This document shows positions 46,599-57,083 of a stretch of DNA of 64,000 nt, one piece after another. How positions within the stretch are numbered: position 1 is the stretch's first letter; each line of letters opens with the position of its first letter. The stretch spans positions 5,828,001 through 5,892,000 of the forward strand of contig OZ005703.1 of assembly GCA_963930775.1 (NCBI GenBank), in the 5' to 3' direction. The notes beneath the pieces are model-generated. The model had not been told where the DNA came from, ran no database searches, and was given only the letters and a program-made list of their open reading frames with translations. The position numbers and the translations under genes were made by a program. Origin of the DNA: Cliona cf. orientalis (taxonomy: Eukaryota > Porifera > Demospongiae > Clionaida > Clionaidae).

Positions 46599-48470
46599 GT
46601 GAATGGTACTCTGGCTGTTGTCACCTCCCTCCATCCTAGTTGCATTGTTATAGCCAAGCTTGCCAATCCAGCCCACAAGTATCCTGTCCCTAGGTTCAGA
46701 CAGCGGATTGAAGTCCGTGGGGCATCCTACAGCATACTACGTCAGCAGTTTCCCCTTCAGTTAGCCTATGGTGTGACAGTGCACCGAGTTCAGGGCTGCA
46801 CTGTTCAAAAGGCAGTAGTATGCTTGGGTGAAAGATTTTTTGCCTCTGGCCAAGCTTATGTAGCTCTAAGCAGAGTCAGAACTCTGAATGATCTAGTCTT
46901 ATGGGAGTTTGATCCCTCTGCCATCCACCTTGAACCCTTCTACCAACAGCTATTGCAGTGGTGTGATAATGTTGATGTGATTCGTCCCACTCCCCCAATT
47001 TGCGTAGTTGAGCACCCAGAAAGATCTCACGATTTGTTGAGTAATGAACCCATTCCAGAGCCATCTATGAATGATGATAACTCTAAACCAGGGTCCATAC
47101 AATTTGATTTTGATCCTTCAAAAACCGATACACAGTATAGCTCAACCAAGCGAGGGAGGGGACGTCCCCGTAAAAATATTCCATCGGAGACATCCACTCA
47201 AACACAGCCCAAACGTGGTAGAGGACGTCCTCGCAAATCAGATCAGCCCAAATCTGTGCCCGTACAAGTGGATTCTGATCCTTCAAATATTCATCCACAG
47301 AGTACCTCAGCTAAACGAGGGAGAGGTCGTCCCCGTAAAAATACTCCTTCAGATTCATCCACTAAAACACAGCCTAAACGTGGTAGGGGACGTCCTCATA
47401 AATCTCAGCCTCCAGACAGTAATACATTAGGTGCTACATCTAATGTTGATACAGCAAAGCCACAGGCTCCTGACAATATTCACCCTCCAGAATGTGGGAG
47501 AGGGTATCCACCTACATGTAAGAGAGCCAATAGTGATAGCAGTGGACAGCCCCCTAATAAAATGCTTAAGGTGAGCACTCCCTTTAATACTCCTTCCACT
47601 GATGAGCCCTTGGTTCATCGTAATGTAACTAGTGCCTGTGTTGATTTGCTGCAAAGAGTGCAAAGGTTACTTGATGCCTCTCCACAGAGTGTACTGGCCA
47701 CTACACTATCATTAAATTCCATACAGGAGGTAATTGATTCTTTGAATGGTATGCATGAGGCTTTTGAAGCCATTGCTCAAGCTATTAATGCACTACCTCC
47801 AGTCTATGCTTCTCATTTTCCAGCTTTACCCACTGCTATGTCTGTTAGCAACCAATGCCACCCACTAATGTTGCAAACATACAAGCCTGTGTTGACAACA
47901 GGGGATGGGGACTGCATGTACCATGCCCTCTCTAGAGTGGTGTGTGGTAGTGAGCAGCTTTCAAGGGTTTTCAGATTGTTGATTGCATATGCAACTGTGA
48001 AATACAGGGATGTCCTAATTCAAGCCCTGCAACATGCCTTCCCTACAGACCCCTGTGAGAATCATGTCCGTAAAGCCAACACCCTTATTGTACATGCATT
48101 ACGAATTGGAACCTGGGGAAGTGATTTCCACTTATTTCCATTGTCACTTCTCCTTGACAGGCCAATATTCACATATGTTTATTTCTACACCACTAGTGAG
48201 GACTGCGTGAGGACACTCATGCTAGCAGATATTGACAATGTTCATGTGTTTGCTCAGAAATTTCTTGCATTTGCTTCAGGTACAAGACAACACCTACAGT
48301 GGTGCAGTAGTGCACAAAGAGCCTTGCTTATGTCAGGTGATGTTACAACACTACCACACTTGCCACTAGCACTGTTTTTTGCACACAGTCACTTCACAGC
48401 ACTAGTGCCTTTGTCATCTGCTGTCCTCCAGCATCTACCCATCCCATTTGGTAAACTTTTGGATGACTAA
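46599..48470 (+). CDS. Helitron helicase C-terminus, AT-hooks and OTU protease
   Basis: 623 residues from the first Met; the frame is open from about 46557, giving [18 protein letters not shown] before that Met. It carries helicase motifs V-VI (YGVTVHRVQGCTVQKAVV, AYVALSRVRTL), four AT-hooks of form KRGRGRP(R/H)K (about residues 183-272), a linker, and an OTU cysteine protease with catalytic loop TTGDGDCMYHALSR (about 431) and C-terminal His in HSHFTALV (about 598). An OTU protease cleaves ubiquitin-like conjugates or self; its job in Helitrons is not known. It is separated from the Rep frame by a one-base loss, so the natural product is probably one polypeptide. Confidence 0.85.
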   Translation: MNGTLAVVTSLHPSCIVIAKLANPAHKYPVPRFRQRIEVRGASYSILRQQFPLQLAYGVTVHRVQGCTVQKAVVCLGERFFASGQAYVALSRVRTLNDLVLWEFDPSAIHLEPFYQQLLQWCDNVDVIRPTPPICVVEHPERSHDLLSNEPIPEPSMNDDNSKPGSIQFDFDPSKTDTQYSSTKRGRGRPRKNIPSETSTQTQPKRGRGRPRKSDQPKSVPVQVDSDPSNIHPQSTSAKRGRGRPRKNTPSDSSTKTQPKRGRGRPHKSQPPDSNTLGATSNVDTAKPQAPDNIHPPECGRGYPPTCKRANSDSSGQPPNKMLKVSTPFNTPSTDEPLVHRNVTSACVDLLQRVQRLLDASPQSVLATTLSLNSIQEVIDSLNGMHEAFEAIAQAINALPPVYASHFPALPTAMSVSNQCHPLMLQTYKPVLTTGDGDCMYHALSRVVCGSEQLSRVFRLLIAYATVKYRDVLIQALQHAFPTDPCENHVRKANTLIVHALRIGTWGSDFHLFPLSLLLDRPIFTYVYFYTTSEDCVRTLMLADIDNVHVFAQKFLAFASGTRQHLQWCSSAQRALLMSGDVTTLPHLPLALFFAHSHFTALVPLSSAVLQHLPIPFGKLLDD

Positions 48471-48473
48471 GCA

Positions 48474-50180
48474 TTACCCACCTGTTAGTTACTTCAGGTG
48501 CAGACAATTATGTCACAAGATGGCGATCGCCACCATGCATGCACACACACTGCTCTCTGGGGACCATGTACCTGGATATGAGTGGCTCGCCTCTATCACC
48601 TGATATGAGAACAGAGGCAGATCTCTTGTGAATCATTGTCACATCTGTGTGCTCCAACTTATTGCCAGCACTTAACTAGTGCAGTTACATCTGTAATCTT
48701 TTCACATGTACATGTACCTTCATGTACCTTAACTAATATCACATCTAGTTTGAGCCCATATTGTACTATAATATGCTCTGTGTGTATTTCTGTCAGCCAT
48801 GCAGATCATGCTGCTTCTGGGGTGAGAGCTGTGTTTACCCAGATTTGTTCTTTCATGTTGTGTCTACAATAGCACCACTCACTCTGGCTGCCCAGTACTC
48901 TCATTAATGTGGCTCAATATTGTGCACTGTTTCACCTGTTTACCGCTACTAATAAACAAGTATATGTGCACTGAGCAACAATGATTGAGTACCCTCTCTA
49001 GTTGGTACAACTAGATTGAGGCTGGCAGCCAACCATTCCTAACATTCTTTCACATACAAATACTTAGTATTACACAGGTACGTACAGAATGTTGTATTGT
49101 ATTGTATAGAAAATTAAATGTGATTTTACTACAGATTAAGGTGTCCTACCCTGATGGTATGTGTACATAATATTTTAATCACACTTGCTCTGTACTTGTC
49201 CTGAAACCTGCATACAAGTGTACATACACACACACGTACACACGCACCCTGGGATCAAAACTGAATGTGTACGACTTATACTAGACTATCGAGTACAAAC
49301 ATACACCAGTTACAGGTTTCTCCAGTGAGAACAGTGAGGTCACTTAAAAGTTTCTGCCAGTGGACATTCTTCATGCAGTGATTCAGACTACCGAATTTTG
49401 TTGTATCCTCATTATAGTACTTTCATGTATGCTGGTAGGTCGTACTGACGAGCTCCAAAAAGAGCGAAACGCACTGACCTGAAGGCAGTGTGTCTACGAC
49501 TCCAGCTATAAGTGGAGCACCAGGGATAATTAATACCATGTGACTAGTACTCTCCCACATGTATAACCATACTGTAGGATGGAGTACCACTCTCTAGCTG
49601 AGCTAGATTGAGTGCTGTCACATGCACAATATTATTTCAAATTTAATTAACTGCTCAGGCAAAATTAATTATAATAGTTATACTAGTTTATTTCTCTGAT
49701 CCACTTGTACATCTGTCAAACTTTAATTATTCATGAGTGATGTATGTTGAAGGTGTAGCTCCCATTTCACTGATAGACATTTGCTCATACCCTACCATGG
49801 TATTTGTGCTGATCACAGTCCAGGATATCCATTCACTCTAAAATTCATGTGAACATCAACTGAATTGCTACACGCCACGTCTCACCGTTGTCAACCAGAT
49901 ACCTGATAGTCTGTGACCCTTCATCAGGTCCACTTTTGGTGCTAATACTGTGCAAGCCTGCCTTAGTCCTGAACCACAGCATGGACAACACTTCAACCAC
50001 ACGATTCTGTAATACACCTCAATATTAACTTAAAATTTTTGTAAAATCTATTTAAATTAGCACTTAGCACCACATGATTATATCTATATCAACACAGTGG
50101 TACTAAATCGATCTGCATGGTAAAGGGTCACTAGCATTAATACTCGGATGACTACTGTAGTGTGTGAATATTGGTACTTA
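48474..50180. other. 3' flank of the Helitron, no gene seen
   Basis: About 1.7 kb without a supported exon. It contains a CA-rich microsatellite near 49220-49250 and small hairpins (e.g. CTCCAGCTATAAGTGGAG near 49500). One of them may be the Helitron 3' hairpin, but I cannot confirm a CTRR-type end. Confidence 0.4.
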
Positions 50181-50369
50181 GTCTAGCGAGTTATGCCCTC
50201 TTGCTCGCCGCTTAGTGGGTGTGGTTTTGAAAGTGCGAGCTTTCAAAACCACACCCACTAAGCGGAGATCGTGGTTTCAAAGCCACACCAACTAAGCGGA
50301 GAGTGAGAGTCACGCTTTCAAAACCATACCCACTAAGCGGCGAGCAAGAGAGGGTTTATCTCACTAGAC
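50181..50369. mobile_element. MITE with GTCTAG termini and internal inverted repeats
   Basis: Termini GTCTAGCGAG / CTCACTAGAC extend to over 50 bp of inverted similarity and are flanked by TA. The interior repeats CCGCTTAGTGGGTGTGG in both orientations four times, so it can fold into several hairpins. Mariner-type target. Confidence 0.85.
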
Positions 50370-51077
50370 TAACTGTTCTATATATTAAATGCATGCTTCT
50401 AATTATGTGCGGCTCTTTTTTTTTCTGCTTAGTGTGCACGGTAGCTTGAAAAAAAAAAAAAAAAAAAAAAAAAAAACGGCGCTTGTAACGTGTCCGTACG
50501 TAAAACCGTTACGTAGCCACGCCCACCTAAACTTTCCCCATAGAAACTTAATACAAACAAAAACGAAGCTAGCGGCGGTTCCGCTGAACCAATTTACACA
50601 GTTAAGGCATCAGTAGATAGCTCATTCAGTGAGCTAGCCAGCGCAATTTTTTCTGTGGGTGTACTTCTAGCCAGATCCGAGATGTTTTTGATTTACTGGA
50701 GGCCCTTGGAGGTCTGATATCGCTACTCTTGGATTGATCGATCTTGAATACTATCTCTGACGTGTGCGTAAAAATATTAATTCCGTGCGCGCGCCGCACA
50801 TTATGACAATGCTAGTGATGCTATTCTCCTAGAAAAATAATGTACACACCATCATACAAACAAAATGAACAATAATACGTCATACACAAAAGTTAATGTA
50901 GAGTATCGAATATTTTTCACTATTCTCTTTCATTTGACAACTCATAAAATTAGCTGTGCCAAGGTCTTTAAAGTTGGCACATGTCTCAAACATGTCAAGA
51001 AAGTCTGCCAAAGTATGGTAACAGTAGATGTAGTATTCCTGCAGCAGAGAGAGATAGCAATGCCTAGTGGGTCAGGC
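50370..51077. other. Intergenic, no gene seen; carries a 28-bp poly-A tract
   Basis: A28 at 50449..50476 could be the tail of a retrotransposed sequence, but I find no recognisable retroelement before it. The rest shares short modules with 41270-41740 in inverse orientation. Confidence 0.45.
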
Positions 51078-51224
51078 TCACCAGCTCTGAGACAAGGTTT
51101 GCGGCCGTGAAATTCTCGATGAGTTTACAAATTGGAACACATCGATCACTCCTTCAGTTTTCACCCTCTCTAGTTGAGCATGGATGCAGATAAATGTACC
51201 AGTGCGACCTATACCATCACTGCA
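51078..51224 (-). pseudogene. Receptor tyrosine phosphatase, C-terminal catalytic fragment
   Basis: The minus strand reads HCSDGIGRTGTFICIHAQLE, the PTP signature loop HC(X5)R with Asp after Ser, then VIDVFQFVNSSRISRP, the following helix and core motif, ending at TGA 51078-51080. Intron-like pyrimidine-rich sequence and CTGCAG precede the loop, so the exon probably starts at 51219. The residues after the RP motif are shortened. It abuts the truncated copy C receptor at 51281. It complements the N-terminal half at 24502..25107 but lies 26 kb away in the wrong order for one gene. Confidence 0.75.
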
Positions 51225-51280
51225 GTGAAATAAAATAACCAAAAAATTTACGTAACTAAACAAATGTTATTTTTACATAA

Positions 51281-52901
51281 GACTATGGTGTGTATACTTG
51301 TTCAGCATCGAATGAATTTGGATCTGATAGTGAAAGTATTGAAATTATACAAGCAGGTAAGGTTAATGTTTGTATCTTGTATGCGTAAGGATATACTCTC
51401 TGCTAAAGTATTATTATACGTAGTCGCTCCAACACTCGTACCGTACCTATAATCATTGATGTTGAGGTGGAGGTTGGTATGCCACTCACTCTCAGTGTGA
51501 GCATAACTGGATTCAATTTAGAAATCACGGATATATATTGTTTGGCCGAATAACAATGGCACAGTTGTATCACAAACTAGCGACGTTTTCATAATCACAA
51601 ACTCCAGTCTGGATGCACCTGTGGGGACAGCTACGCTGTTTGTTGAATCCGTTTCCTCTCCAGTGGTGTATGGAGGAATCTATCGGGTCACTATCTCTAA
51701 CCCTGCTGGATCAGACACATCAATTTCCACGTGTCTGTCATTAGATATAGTGAGTCCAAGTAGCTAGTTCAAGGCAGTACATTTTATTATGTGACCGTAC
51801 ATCAGAAATCACCACTGTCATAGGCAGAAAATTTTCATGTCATTGCCTACAGTTAATAATGCATGACATTGTATATAATATGCAATTTTTCAGTTACTAC
51901 AGAATCACTTCTTCAATTGAGAATATTTCTAGTTGATGATTGTGTCAGTTGGACTGTAAGTAAAAGCTTAATATTGATTTTGAGAAGTAATGTGCTACGT
52001 CACAATTATTTTTGGAGAGAAATAATGATCAGAAACAAGGTGATATAAGAGCGCATGTTGCCCAAATTATCGCCAATGCCTGCTCTTGTGGTTTCTCAGC
52101 AACCATGCAACATCACCGAATCAGTATTCAGCTGTCGAAGTTCAAAAACTCAAGTTGTTTTCAAAGCACGCCTCAGCTACACAAGTCTAGCTGGAAGCTA
52201 TACAGCTGAGGACCCAGTCATGCTCTTCTCATCGTGGGTTAGTATAGTGGACCATCTCTGACTGTGACTGCATGCATGGTACAGTGCTGAGTGTGGATCC
52301 GACTCGCCCAGTAGAACTGGAGTCACTAACTGATGAAGACTGCTTGAGGCCAAATCCTCCCAAACTATCAGACATACTTAATATTACTACAATATGGGCA
52401 GGGGCACTCGGTGGTATTCTTGCAATCGCTATCATGATTGTGATTATGGTTATTGTCCTAATATTGGTACGATATTCTCGGCGAACAAAGACATCGAATA
52501 TTTCAAGGTAAGTGTATATAAGGAGAAAAATTGATTATCTTAGCTGCTGTATGTACATTCATGCTTGCAGATCGTATGAGCTTCAGCCTGTAGATGAGAA
52601 ATCTGCAGCAGAAGGCACTTCACCAGAGTATGAAGTAATACCAGCATTCAACGAGGCCAAAAATCCAACAGTGCAGTCAAATATTGCATATGGAGTGATT
52701 CAACCACTGAAGGCCAATAACCCAGCTGTAGTGTTGAGTATCCAACAGCAAGAATGTGAATCAAGGAGAGGAGACAAACAAATATCAGCAATACAAGAAT
52801 CTATTGCTGTTGCCAATTCACCTCAAGATTCAGGATATGTTAATCCTAGCACCCAAGCAGATGGAACAAACGAGGAAGAATCTGCTTATGATGAAATATG
52901 A
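51281..52901 (+). pseudogene. Ig-repeat receptor pseudogene, copy C (5'-truncated)
   Basis: Paralog of copy B that begins in the middle of the Ig6 exon (51281..51355) and continues 51424..51749, 51894..51955, 52015..52507, 52571..52901. Lesions relative to B: 4-nt gain near 51535, 1-nt loss near 51722, acceptor AG lost before 52015 (TTTTG in place of TTTTAG), gains of 4, 2 and 8 nt near 52105, 52243 and 52270, and a Cys to Arg change in the membrane-proximal domain (TRPVE for TCPVE). In contrast, the membrane segment and the whole cytoplasmic tail exon (YEVI, YGVI, YVNP, YDEI) remain open. No 5' Ig exons or signal peptide are present. Confidence 0.85.
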
Positions 52902-53443
52902 CAAGCTACTATCCATAATCACACACTAATAGATACGGGACACAAACTGTAGGACAAAAGATTAATTTTTGTTTAGTACTCATAATTAGCTAGCTAGCTC
53001 TAGCATGCAATGCACAGTCAAGTATGAACACAATAAGCAAGGATGGTAAAATTAATATACTACCATTCTAACAACAAGGTTAATTTATGACAACAACTGC
53101 CTCACAATGACTATTTTTTGTCAAAATCAATGTTTAATACTTTTGCGGATTGGGTAAATTTTGTACCCATTATGTGCACTGTAGGACATTAGAATATTAT
53201 GTCAACCCTGTACCATTTTCGCATATAAATCGCAAAATTTAGTGCTTGCAAAACGTGTTTGAATCAAGCCAAGTCGCACAAAAATGTACCTGCAAGTAAT
53301 TGTCACCCTAATGTATATCACAATAATAATAATGATCAAAGCACACCAAAAGTAATGATTGTTTTGTTTTATTTTATTAAGTAGTAGGTGCCAAGTAAAT
53401 ACCATGGATCGAGCAACTAAATTTCATGGATACTTGCAAAGTC
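52902..53443. other. Convergent 3' intergenic spacer of copy C
   Basis: Paralog of 3102-3625 and 22777-23258; carries the 3' ends of both genes of the pair. No other feature seen. Confidence 0.65.
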
Positions 53444-56400
53444 CTACAATGTCATGCTATAGGCAACGTTTGTATCAGTATTCGGGTCAATATCCTCATA
53501 TATAGGACCTATTGTCTCCTTTAATTGTTGAAGTTCCAATTGTAGCTGTCTTTTTGAAATACAAGTAGCAACTAACAAGCCAATCACAACAGTTGTTCCA
53601 ATGATGAAGCCCATAAGTAAAACACCAAAAGTGATAGTAACTCCAAAAAACCATGGGCTCTTCACTATTTCCACATTACCAGGGTTACGATCAGAGAAAT
53701 TCGTTGATACTATTATGCTGGTAACATTTGGGATACAAGTGTCGTCATTATCAGTAACATTTTGAGCAACAATGTCATGGTTGCAATTGCAATTGCACTG
53801 GGGAATACTTCCAGTCCAGCTTCCATTAAGTAGGCATGTTCTGGTTGAATATCCTTTAATGGAAATGAATCCACAATTGAGGCAAAAGTATACTGCAGTG
53901 GATCCACTCTTTGTTTCACTGTAGCAAGCAATCCCGTTGCTAATACCAAGGGAATGGTAAGGTGGATCACACGAAATGTTTGAGGAAAGTGATGTGTTAT
54001 CACCAAGAAGAAGAGGATCACAAGCTACAAGAAAATGTCCAAAATGTTATCACTAGCTTGATAGGGTATCAGTGGCTAATAGTGGCTTACCAAGGTTGAT
54101 AATTCCAGTGATGCCAACTGTATACGTCGCATTACTGGCTGTAGCTGAGAAGCAATATCGTGGTTCTATCACAGGCTCAATCGAAACATCGACCAGCACT
54201 GTATCATTAGTTGAATTTGCTTCACTTGATCGTGAAAGACTGTTACAATCATCACCTGGCCCATATCGAATACTACAAAACTTATTGTTAGATCCTTGTT
54301 CGTTCAGAAACGTACAAACAAAAGTGCCAATGTTGGGATCAAACCTGATGCTTACAAAACGTGTGACATTACCTAATTAGAAATAGATGAATTTGTAAAA
54401 CTATATTATAGCCCTTGACATGCAAGTTATAGCTAATTAGACCTAACCTGGAATAATTTTTCTCAATTGTGATCCAGATCCTAAAGGATTTCTTGCCAAT
54501 ACAGTTACCAGGATGTCAGTGGTTGGGGGACACGTTAATGAAGGGATTTGCAGGATATGTCTACAGAGGTGATTGTCACAGGATGAAGCGGGGATGGTTG
54601 CTTCACCTCCACAACTGCTACCAGGCAGCACTGAGTCAGAGTAGGTGATTAAGAAAGATGAGCGATCAATAAGTCGTGAAGGTAAGTAATCCTGCATAAT
54701 ATGATTTCAGCATCGGCAGATGCAGTGGTTGATAATCGTATTACTATAACAGTGGCCATGACAACTTACTGGTTCACGTTGAAATTCAACCATTAGTGTA
54801 GATAAAATATCTGCAGCATTATTATTCATCCTTGAGTAGTGAGGTGTAACAGTCACATTCATAATTTCAGGTACTGAAAATAATGACACTATATTAGTGA
54901 CAGTCATGCAATGCATATCAAAATTGAAAAAACAAGGTGTTTAGCTGCATGCTATTATTAGCAGTAAAGAAAGGCAACTACCAGTAATATCATAGGAATA
55001 CACTGCATGGGGCAGCAAAATGTTATTTGCAATAATATTATTATCCTGATGCTCAATATAGATGAATTCTGAAGTGGAAATAATGAGCTTACGCTTTAGT
55101 TTTACAGTAACCACATTACTGAAATCTTCTGCAGTGATACTACAGATTACAGATTCTGCACGGAAGCGACAGACCCTGCCATCAATAACTGGATTACTAC
55201 ACGAGACAGCCGTGTGACCCGTAGCAATGGGGCATATTATGCCACAGCCTTCTGCATGAAGATTATACTTTATGTTACGACAGTCAGACACCACAGCACT
55301 CCTGGACCAGCTGAAAGTTATGAACATTGAAGAGATATCAGATATGTGTACATCAGTAGGAGACCGAACTGGTTCTGTAAGCAAGTAGGTGAATAAAACA
55401 ATTGAAAGAAACAAAATGATTAGTATTACCTGTAGGCAAACTTGCATTAATCATAATTCTTCCAATAGGTATTAATTGAGAGCCATCAGAATAAACACAT
55501 TCGATCATTTTGTTTTGGTAGTAAGAGTAATTAGAATTCACGGTGATATTGAGAATTGAAACATAGGTGGAATTAGCAGCAGAGACACCCTGTCCATGTA
55601 TGTCATGACCATTGCATTCCCCACTGGAATTGCCTGATGTGTATTGACTATGATGAAGAACAACAGCATTGCTTGTGCTTGGGCAATTGAAGGCACTCCC
55701 CCTCCAAACTGTTGCTATTCCAGCGGGAACTGAACACTGATATGTCACCGTTTCACCAGGACATAAACAACCAACTACTTGAGTTAGTCCATAGAACGGC
55801 ACTACATTACTTTCTGATTCTGTATGACATAAAACCAAAATGAATCTATCTCAATGAGCTGTATACAAAACACATAATCAGCAATAGAAATCACCTATTT
55901 TGATTTGTAGTGCATTGCTCCAGTTGCTTGTAATATTTATGAAAACAACAGCTTGTACAGAAAATAAGCACACTGTTCCATCTGTTGGTATATCTGTACA
56001 GGAAACGTTTGTGCCTTGGGTGAATGTTGGGCAGCTACCACAGTTCACGTTGAATATGTTGTAGTAAAGTGATGGACAGTCTGTAGCAGAAGCGTTCCAA
56101 GTGAAGATAAGCTCTGTATTATCTTCAGTATGACTGACTTCCCAGTCAATGTTAGTTGGTGACAATGGTGCTAAAAATTAAGATATTAACAAGAATATTT
56201 GTTTTCATGCAACAACATTTAAATAATACAGTTGTATGGTCCAATTAGTATCAATTTAATTGAACCTCACCTTTGATACTTGCTTCTGAAGGTACTGAAA
56301 TGGTACCAATCAATGTACTTGTCACTCCATCATCTTTCAGGCATGTGATCATCCTCCCAATCACATGAGGGTTGATAAACGTTACATTAAGTGTTGAAGT

Positions 56401-57083
56401 ATAGCAATTACTCTCGACAGAAATACTTTTTGCCACTATAACTCCACCATTACATGATCCATTGGTCCCACTGGTTGTGCTAAACCGACCATGAAGTAGA
56501 GAAATTTCATCAGATGTTTGAACACAACTAAAAGCACTTCCTTGAAACACGGTAGCTGATCCTCCTAGAACACGACACTCAAAAGCTACACTATTCTTCA
56601 ATCGACAACCACGATCACTTGTGGATAACATCACAAAGTGTGGGATACAAGCTGTAAGAAGTACGACACTTACACTAACAGCAAAAAGTATAAGGTTGCA
56701 GTATAGATGGCTAGCCTAAAACTTTCAAGGTTGGAAATTTTCATGGATTTCATGGATATGTATAACCTCAAACTTTTCTCCCCACAAAGTTCACGCTCAT
56801 AACAGATACAAGGCCTGTGTGGAACCTTGATCTTAAAAATTTCTTGCATTTGAGCGGAATAAAATAGTGAAATAGTTAGCTACTCCACGAATATAAATCA
56901 CATATAATAATTATATCAAAATAACACTCAAAGTCCAGGGACCAAGCAGCTCTATTAATAATACTGCATATTATTAACAATAATATTATCATATTTACAT
57001 TGCTTACCTGCCAATACTTGACATATTACAGCACCAAGTATTAAGACAGCCTGAACTGCATGCACAGACTGCAGCACCTGCAT
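53444..57083 (-). CDS. Ig/FN3/sushi transmembrane receptor, copy C' (complete)
   Basis: Complete 9-exon model, 871 aa: 57008..57083, 56271..56651, 55895..56170, 55430..55819, 55093..55374, 54770..54873, 54448..54691, 54091..54372, 53444..54024. Exon lengths sum to 2616 nt, an exact multiple of three. Order: signal peptide (MQVLQSVHAVQAVLILGA), Ig-like, FN3-like, Ig-like with CPGETVTYQCSV and ECVYSDGS, FN3 (EPVRSPTDVHISDISS), FN3-type module over two exons, cysteine-bearing module, CCP/sushi domain (SCDPPYHSLG ... SWTGSIPQC), membrane span (about 803-833), 38-residue tail with YEDI and YSM. It is the only intact minus-strand member of the three pairs. Many N-glycosylation sequons. Probably a cell-surface recognition or adhesion receptor; partner unknown. 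Confidence 0.88.

Larger units (their letters stand above)
41974..48470 (+). mobile_element. Helitron (Rep-helicase-OTU), coding region
   Basis: Autonomous-type rolling-circle transposon. The coding region is two abutting frames (41974..46569 and 46599..48470) that join after one base is restored near 46555-46560; read that way, the helicase is continuous. It encodes a zinc-ribbon and AT-hook N-terminus, HUH nuclease, PIF1-like helicase, AT-hooks and an OTU protease. The OTU domain places it with the Helentron/Helitron2-like animal elements rather than the plant-type canonical ones. Element termini were not found; noncoding flanks to about 50 kb may belong to it. Confidence 0.85.

Noticed and set aside
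46569-46599. Programmed ribosomal frameshift in the Helitron
   Set aside because: No clear slippery heptamer or downstream structure was recognised and this is not usual for Helitrons; a one-base loss in a C run is simpler.
48474-50180. A Helitron 3' terminus (hairpin plus CTRR)
   Set aside because: Several small hairpins exist but none is followed by a convincing terminal tetranucleotide, so no boundary was placed.
50449-50476. Poly-A tract as evidence of a processed pseudogene
   Set aside because: No recognisable coding sequence precedes it on either strand, so only a simple repeat can be claimed.
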